This document shows, piece by piece, positions 57,939-64,000 of a DNA stretch of 64,000 nt. Each line of letters starts with the position of its first letter. Within the stretch, counting starts at the first letter, position 1. The position numbers were made by a program, and so were the translations under genes. Origin of the DNA: Oenanthe sinensis (taxonomy: Eukaryota > Streptophyta > Magnoliopsida > Apiales > Apiaceae); assembly GCA_028671895.1 (NCBI GenBank), contig CM053809.1:37609501-37673500 (forward strand), given 5' to 3'. The notes beneath the pieces are model-generated. The model saw only the letters and a list, made by a program, of their open reading frames with translations, was not told where the DNA came from and did not search any database.

Positions 57939-60900
57939 ATGTCGGATGAAGAGAGGGAAGAGGTGGAGTTGGATCTATCCTCTCCTGAAATTGTTACTAA
58001 ATACAAGCTCGCTGCGGAGACTGTTAACAGTTCTCTCTCTCTCTCTCTCTCGATGTCTATATCTCTATCTTTATCTATTTTATGCATATTTGTATGTGTG
58101 CTTTTTTGCCTTTCAATTAAATGCTACAATTATTTAGATATGTGTGCAAGTGATATGGTTGATTATGTAATTGAATTATTTTATTTATGTAATATTATGT
58201 CCTCACTCACTGCTAGACTTTTACTAGGTATAAATGTATTTGTCTCTGTGCGTGTGATTATGTGATTCGTAATTCATGGATTTATCCGTGCTTTCGGAAG
58301 TGGAATCATAATATGTTTTTGATAGTTCTAGTTGAGTTATGTTTGTTGTTTTTAGTTGCGGTTATGTAAAGCCTTTATTATTATGTTTTACCTGATTTTG
58401 GTTTGACGGTTTTTGTTGTCGTTATGTTTTGACCACATGAGTTGTATTTGGTGGTATGTATATAGAATTAAATTTATAAGTTATTTTTTTGTTTGTAAAT
58501 TTGCAGAGGCATTACAGTTAGTATTGTCCGAATGTAAACCCAATGCAAAGATTGTTGATATTTGTGAGAAAGGGGATTCATATATTACAACGTAAGTTTT
58601 TTTAAATTAATTTGTTTGTTACAGAAGTTATTGTTAGATTACAGTCATTGATGAGTCATTGATGATGCTGATATATGTTTGTGATTGCAGGCAGACCAGC
58701 AATATGTACAAGAATGTCAAGAAGAAGGTTGAAAAGGGTATTGCATTCCCGACTTGTTTATCTGTGAACAATACAGTTTGTCATTTCTCGCCGTTGGCAA
58801 GTGACGAGACTGTGTTACAAGAGGGTGACGTTTTAAAGATGTATGTTGCAGATTATTATTGTGCATTTTGCTTTCATGTCCCATGTGAAATTTATTGTAG
58901 CAAATTAACTAAGATCGGTACTTGATGAATGCAGTGATATGGGATGTCATGTAGATGGATTCATTGCTGTAGTTGCACACACTCATGTACTTCAGCAAGG
59001 GAAAGTAGTGACGGGGAAAGCAGCTGATGTTCTTGCTGCTGCAAACACTGCAGCTGAAGTTGCCTTGAGGCTTGTCAGACCGGGAAAGAAGGTAAAAAAA
59101 TCATTTACTTTAATGTTGTATAGGACTAATTGAGTATCTGCTGTGTTCTAGTCAATTTTTTGTGAGGTTTTCAATTGTTCGTGATTGGTTTCCAGATTAT
59201 TACTTTGGCAGCATATGACATTTTTTTAAATCGTAGTTTGCATTCGGTCTGATTCTTTATTTGTCTTCTTTAGAGAAGCTTTTTGATCACATTACAGTTG
59301 GAGTTCCTCAATTTTGTTTAACCCTGATTGTTTTCCTTATTTGCCCTATATGTTTAAGCCTTTAAGGTGTAAAAGAAACTCTGATTCAAAATTTGTCATA
59401 TTTATTCTGAAGGTGAATATTAATAATTTAATTGATTTGGTTGCTTAAATCAATTTTCAGTTGAATGTTTGCTTTTAAATGGTAAATCTGTTGAATTTAT
59501 TTTAATTGATGGCAACTTTGCCGAGGGGATTGGTTTCTTTCTAATCCTCTCTTTTTCCCTGTTGCCTACATAATAATGGCCAGTGCTTAGGGTATTCAAT
59601 GTTACCAATATTTCTTTTTTGGTAATAAATCTGCTTGGCAAGCTGACATGATTAGCACTAATTAGCTAACTAGCATCTTTGAATTTTAGTAATCTTTTAT
59701 TGAAGGCAACTTTGCCGAGGAGATTGGTTACTCTCTAATCTCCTCTTTTTCCCTGTTGCCTATATAAAAATTTATGGCCATACTCAAGATGCTCTCCAAT
59801 CTTAATGGTTGGTATCTAATTTTCTTTATAGGCCAACAAATTTATTAGCATTGCGATATTTTATGGATATTACCTTGTAAAGCTTCATGTATATCATTTT
59901 TCATACGATTGACACTAATTGGTTGACCAGCACGTAGTTTTAAATTCAGTAGTCCATATTGATGGCAACTTTGCCGAGGGGATTGGTTGCTTTCTGATCT
60001 CCTCTTTTTCCCTGTTGCCTATAACAATAGATGGCACATACTTAAGATACTCGGTTGCAATCTTTATGGTTGATAACTAAATTTCTTAGTCAAGGCCAAC
60101 ATTAATTAACATTTTAAGGTACATATGTATTTTTTTTTTTGGGGGGGGGGGGGTTATGGCCATCTTTGGTATGAATATGTTGTGTTGTACGTGACTACAT
60201 GCAGAGTGTGCAAATTAACTATAAGAATTAGCAGTGGATGTGTATTTAACAGATTGCCTCTTGCTTATTTCAATGTATTAGGATAAGACTCGAAAATCTT
60301 ACAATTGTACTTTTAGTAGACGTGTTGTTCTCTGATACACTTCTGAAATGTGTAGGTTACAATCTTGTAGTGAGGTGATCATAATTTGGAAATAAATCGT
60401 CTTTGAAGTCATTTCTTATGAGACATGTTGTCTATATGATGAGATACTAATCGGCTATGAAGTTTTACTTCTGTGAAGCTATATTATGTCATAGTTACAC
60501 TGATAGACCATCATGCCTCTTTATTCCCCTTGGATTTGAATCTCCTTACCTGGATGGTTTGTTTCCTGGTGAATTCTTGGTCAAGAGAAGTAATGCTTGA
60601 CCTGTTTTAAATATCTAGTCATTTCGACTAGAGGTTTAATAGTTTTTTTAAATATGTAGTCATTTCGACTAGAGGTTTAATAGTTGTGTCCGCATCCTTA
60701 TTGCAAGTTACATTGTAGTCTCACAAGTCAAGTTTTACTTTTTAAAGTCAAAATCAACCTAAAAGAAGAAATGTAACTTCTACTTTTATGTCATGTAATA
60801 AGTAATAACTATAACAAGTAAATTTATCAAGGCCGAAGGGTGTCTTTGTGTATTCTGCTAATGTCACAGCATATTTGACCTGTGATAAGCATTGCCCCTC

Positions 60901-62240
60901 TACATGATGAATACTTGTATAAGCTATGGGAGAAATCCCAAATGATGCTTTTTGTCATAGTTACTCTGATAGACGGCTTGGTTTATTTTCCCAAAGTTAG
61001 ATGTCTACCATTGATAGACTTTCTGTTTGTTTCATCTGTTCTGTGAAACTTTTTAGCTTAAATAATTGAACTCTTGATTCTTGGTTTTTGCTTGTGTGTG
61101 AACTAATTATCTAATTTTCTCTTATTGGCAGAACAAAGATGTGACTGAAGCAATTCAAAAGGTTGCTGCTGCCTATGACTGCAAAGTTGTTGAAGGTGTT
61201 CTTAGTCATCAGCTCAAGCAATTTGTGATTGATGGAAACAAAGTTGTACTGAGTGTTGGGAACGCTGATACGAGAGTTGACGATGCTGAGTTTGAGGAGA
61301 ATGAAGTCTATGCCATTGATATTGTAGCTAGCTCCGGTGATGGAAAGGTAAACTTGGCTCTTAATAGAGCTAAATGCTAATGAATATCGCAATGTCTTAC
61401 TCGTTCTTTTTACATTGTGTACTTTTGAATTTGCAGCCGAAGATGCTTGATGAAAAGCAGACAACAGTCTACAAAAGAGCTGTTGACCAGAACTATCATT
61501 TGAAAATGAAAGCATCCAGGTTTATATTCAGCGAGATAAGTCAGAAATTCCCAATTATGCCATTCACAGCAAGGTTTGTTATTTTTCAGTGTTCTTGTTT
61601 GTTCTGTCCTTTTCTGGATCTGGTTTTTATTGACTTCGTTTGATGGCTTACCAGGGCATTGGAAGAGAAGCGAGCTCGATTTGGATTGGTGGAATGTGTC
61701 AATCATGACCTTTTGCAGCCATATCCTGTTCTTCATGAGAAACCTGGTAAGAATATTCATGTAAAAGTGAGACTGTTGATCCTTAATTGGATGTTGTTGA
61801 TCCTTAATTGGATGTTATTATGGACAATCTTTCTATATGTTGTGCAGGTACTATTGTTGCTCATATTAAGTTCACTGTTCTACTAATGCCAAATGGATCA
61901 GATCGGGTCACGTCTCATCCATTACAGGAATTAGAACCAACCAAAACCATAGATGATCCTGAAATAAAAGCATGGTTAGCTTTGGGGACAAAGACAAAGA
62001 AGAAAGGTGGTGGGAAGAAAAAGAAAGGTAAGCTCACACCCTTTGTAATTTCAAAGCTTATACATTTTAGAAGCCAACAGAAGAATATTGCATGTAAAAG
62101 TTCAAGTTTAAACTTATAAATCTTCTTTTTTGTTAAATCTAAATTTGATCCATGAATTTTTTGTAGGTAAGAAAGACAAAGTTGAGGGTGCAGTACAAGA
62201 GCCCATGGATGCCACAACAAATGGTGGTGTTCAAGAATGA
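57939..62240 (+). CDS. EBP1: EBP1 / proliferation-associated protein 2G4
   Basis: Nine exons: 57939-58029, 58507-58591, 58691-58840, 58935-59091, 61132-61347, 61437-61573, 61655-61746, 61848-62027, 62167-62240, giving 393 residues, the normal plant length. The fold is the peptidase M24 (methionine aminopeptidase-like) domain without protease activity. Family blocks are KIVDICEKGDSYI, AFPTCLSVNNTVCHFSPL, DMGCHVDGFIAVVAHTHVL, EGVLSHQLKQFVIDGNKVV, EFEENEVYAIDIVASSGDGK and ALEEKRARFGLVECVNHDLL. The lysine-rich tail (KTKKKGGGKKKKGKKDK) is the RNA- and nucleolus-binding region. In plants EBP1 promotes organ growth and cell division and takes part in ribosome assembly. The exon 1 donor (AACA/GTTCTC) is weak and runs into a (TC)n repeat. 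The 2.0 kb intron 4 holds three hairpin units. Confidence 0.95.
58031..58050. repeat. (TC)n microsatellite at the EBP1 exon 1 donor
   Basis: A pure CT/TC run begins two bases into intron 1 and forms the donor's +3 onward positions. Confidence 0.85.
59511..59648 (+). ncRNA. Putative H/ACA-snoRNA-like unit 1 in EBP1 intron 4
   Basis: The first 56 bases (59511-59566) form a hairpin: outer stem GGCAAC/GTTGCC, inner 9 bp stem GAGGGGATT/AATCCTCTC with one G-U pair, and an 11-base loop. The unpaired stretches between stems would form a pocket. ACATAA, matching the H-box pattern ANANNA, follows one base later. The 3' half is less well conserved and its ACA end (59646-59648) is uncertain. Confidence 0.4.
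59705..59838 (+). ncRNA. Putative H/ACA-snoRNA-like unit 2 in EBP1 intron 4
   Basis: Same 56-base hairpin (59705-59760), with the inner stem now GAGGAGATT/AATCTCCTC, perfectly paired. ATATAA (an ANANNA match) follows 16 bases after the pocket top. A weaker 3' hairpin (TGGCC/GGCCA outer stem) closes directly before ACA at 59836-59838, giving a 134-base unit. Confidence 0.45.
59964..60101 (+). ncRNA. Putative H/ACA-snoRNA-like unit 3 in EBP1 intron 4
   Basis: Same 56-base hairpin (59964-60019), inner stem GAGGGGATT/GATCTCCTC with two G-U pairs. ATAACA (an ANANNA match) follows. The 3' half aligns with unit 2 and ends TGGC.../GCCA then ACA at 60099-60101, 138 bases in all. Could also be a tandem repeat without function. 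Confidence 0.45.
60130..60153. repeat. T/G homopolymer tract in EBP1 intron 4
   Basis: Eleven T followed by thirteen G. Long homopolymers like this are error-prone in sequencing, so the length is uncertain. Confidence 0.8.
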
Positions 62241-62477
62241 GATGATTTACTTGACTTCAATCTTAAATCTATTTTGCTGTTGCCTTGGTCTATCAATTTT
62301 TGGCAATTAGATTGTGTATTTGGTGCTATTGTGTACTAGTTCTTTAAGATGGTACATGAAAATGTTGAAATGTTGATACTATGTGGTTGTCCTAGCGCTT
62401 AAATCTAAATGCTATGTGGGATTAGCTTGAAAATGTACTTTCATGTTCCAACCCACAAAATAGCCTGGTGCTTCTAA

Positions 62478-62680
62478 GGCCCTGTTTGGTTTAGCTTAAA
62501 TTTAAAATAAGTAATTTATTTTAATTTTTTTTACATAAATATTTATTTTAGAATTTTAAAATCAAATATGATTTTCAAAATTGAAAATAAGTTATTTATT
62601 TTCAGAAAAAGTATATATATATTATCTTTTTCTGGAAATAAGTACTTATTTTCTGGAAATAAGTTCAGCTAAACAGGGTT
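62478..62680. mobile_element. Harbinger-like MITE, family A copy, 3' of EBP1
   Basis: Ends are GGCCCTGTTTGGTTTAGC and, reversed, AACCCTGTTTAGCTGAAC. TAA flanks both sides (62475-62477 and 62681-62683). The interior matches the element at 56974-57197. It lies about 240 bases past the EBP1 stop codon. Confidence 0.85.
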
Positions 62681-62683
62681 TAA

Positions 62684-63647
62684 ATTAAATTGTCTTTTAA
62701 AAATTCAGATTTTTCAGTATTTTTTGCCGTAGTTTGTGGGCGTAAAATTTTGTGGCAAGGAAAATGGTAGGCAAGAAAAAAAAGGTTTTTGTGAAATATT
62801 TCTTTTAAACGGTTGGATATGAAATTTCCCAACTTTTTCAACTCTTGTTTTTCTTCGGCTTTTTTCTTTTTGCTCGGGTTTGAATTATATATATTTATTG
62901 TAATATGGTTTCTTACATACATATCCTTTTTAAATAAAATCTACTTGTTAGTGTTAATTTTTATAAGTTTAAATAAGTAAAATAAAAATCTATTTATTAT
63001 ATATAATTTGATTATCATCAAAATAATTTTTTAATTAATTTATTATCATTAACATTTTTAATTTAACATGAAAAATATATCATACATATTAATTATTTAT
63101 ATGTAAAATTTTAATATTATATAAAATTTTAATATTAATTAATATCATACATATTAATATAAAATTTTAATATTATATAAATGTATATTGAATATTAATA
63201 AAAATATATTAATTAAATTTTAATCAGCTCATATTTCTCACCGGTTATATATTTGTAAAATAATAAGTAAAAAATAAAAGAAATTAGGTAATGCATATGG
63301 AGATAATCAACACATTTTGATACATGATTCAACTAATTCGTCAGATAAAATGAGAATTCGCAGCGCGACATGTTAGCCGTGTATTTTAAAATTTTAATAG
63401 TAATTAGATAATCAAAATAATGATTACAAATATAATGGTGCGTTATCCAATTTCGTTACGTCAAGTAAATCAAAGAAAAATAGAAATGTTCCCCCTATCA
63501 CCGCCTTTATTTGAAGGCCCTCCACGTATTTACTACGTGTCACCATTTCATGCACTACAACTAACACGCGTCACCTAAACCATTCTATAAGGCCAGTACA
63601 AAAATCACAATATTTGTAACGACACTTTAGCAAGAAAAAACACCGTA
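62684..63647. other. EBP1-PEBP intergenic region
   Basis: Very AT-rich left part with many ATTAATAT repeats at about 63000-63200, then a GC-richer 150 bases before the PEBP gene that should contain its promoter and leader. I see no clear TATA box. Confidence 0.5.
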
Positions 63648-64000
63648 ATGGCAAATGCAAGCGACGAGTTCCGGCTAGCATCTTCCGGCATAGATCATGA
63701 AGGAAGACTACCCCGTAAATACACCGGCGACGGCCAAGGCGCCAAGAAAAATATATCTCCACCGGTGGAATGGTATAATGTGCCCGCGGAGACTAAAACG
63801 TTAGCTTTGGTGGTTGAAGATATAGATGCACCTGACCCGAGTGCGCCGATGGTTCCGTGGACATGTTGGGTGGTGGTGAATATACCACCCACGTTGAAGG
63901 GCTTGCCGGAAGGATTTTCCGGTAAGGAGGAAGAGAAGGGTGGTGATTATGTTAATATTAAAGAAGGGCATAATGATTTTAAGGTTCCGGGGTGGGGTGG
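63648..64000 (+). CDS. PEBP family protein (YbhB/RKIP-like), 5' part
   Basis: Open from the ATG at 63648 to the window edge, 117 codons, so the 3' end is missing. The protein starts MANASDEFRLASSGIDHEG and contains the phosphatidylethanolamine-binding fold: SPPVEWYNVPAETKTLALVV, the ligand-site D-x-D-x-P motif at D58-P62 (EDIDAPDPSAP), and VPWTCWVVVNIPP. Downstream it reads NDFKVPGWGG at the edge, where the family continues into its second conserved block. It resembles the small plant YbhB-like PEBP of Arabidopsis At5g01300, not the flowering regulators FT or TFL1. The biochemical role of this subgroup is not established. The gene is noticeably GC-richer than its flanks. Confidence 0.88.
   Translation, partial: MANASDEFRLASSGIDHEGRLPRKYTGDGQGAKKNISPPVEWYNVPAETKTLALVVEDIDAPDPSAPMVPWTCWVVVNIPPTLKGLPEGFSGKEEEKGGDYVNIKEGHNDFKVPGWG

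Noticed and set aside
59511..59566. miRNA precursor interpretation of the intronic hairpins
   Set aside because: A 56-base hairpin with a 9 bp inner stem is too short for a plant miRNA duplex, and I recognise no known miRNA in it.
61111..61515. 134-codon minus-strand open frame over EBP1 exons 5-6
   Set aside because: It is antisense to conserved EBP1 coding sequence and crosses a true intron.
1..64000. CRISPR arrays, bacterial operons, origins or attachment sites
   Set aside because: This is plant nuclear DNA with spliced genes; no direct-repeat/spacer array or prokaryotic gene set is present.

Overview
The window is nuclear DNA from a flowering plant. The sequence is strongly AT-rich, the genes have many introns with GT-AG junctions, and every recognised protein is closest to plant families: a chloroplast import protein, a seed LEA protein, a GT-3 trihelix factor and a jasmonate oxygenase. 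Gene content suggests a eudicot. An asterid is a guess I cannot prove from sequence alone. I placed exons by hand from splice sites, reading frame and protein similarity; phases close exactly in every gene below.

Layout. Positions 1-29 kb hold three genes in a sea of small DNA transposons: a jasmonate-induced oxygenase (JOX4-like, minus, 2550-4561), a GT-3 trihelix transcription factor (plus, 12003-13220) and an intronless DOG1-domain gene (minus, 20523-21209). Between them lie Stowaway-, Harbinger- and hAT-like MITEs, a 1 kb foldback element, a tRNA-derived SINE, a probable solo LTR, and a Mutator-like element that has captured two exons of a CRWN/NMCP1 nuclear-lamina gene. Positions 29-64 kb are gene-dense: SAC8-type phosphoinositide phosphatase (minus, 20 exons), a group-1 LEA/Em gene (minus), TIC110 (minus, 15 exons), a mitochondrial succinate/fumarate carrier (plus), EBP1 (plus, 9 exons) and the 5' part of a PEBP-family gene (plus, runs off the window).

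Gene order carries information. From memory of Arabidopsis loci, JOX4 and GT-3b are neighbours (At2g38240/38250); SAC8, EM1 and EBP1 lie together (At3g51800-51830); the PEBP gene, the carrier and GT-3a lie together (At5g01300-01380). The window looks like an ancestral segment that Arabidopsis has split among duplicated blocks. The genes do not form one pathway.

Most unusual points: a U12-type AT-AA intron and a separate GC-AG intron in the SAC8 gene; a decayed pararetrovirus (Caulimoviridae) protease fragment inside a SAC8 intron; three tandem units with compensating stem changes and H/ACA-snoRNA-like layout inside EBP1 intron 4; the gene-capturing Mutator-like element; an LEA protein with an atypical C terminus; and a near-perfect 254 bp palindrome at the left edge.
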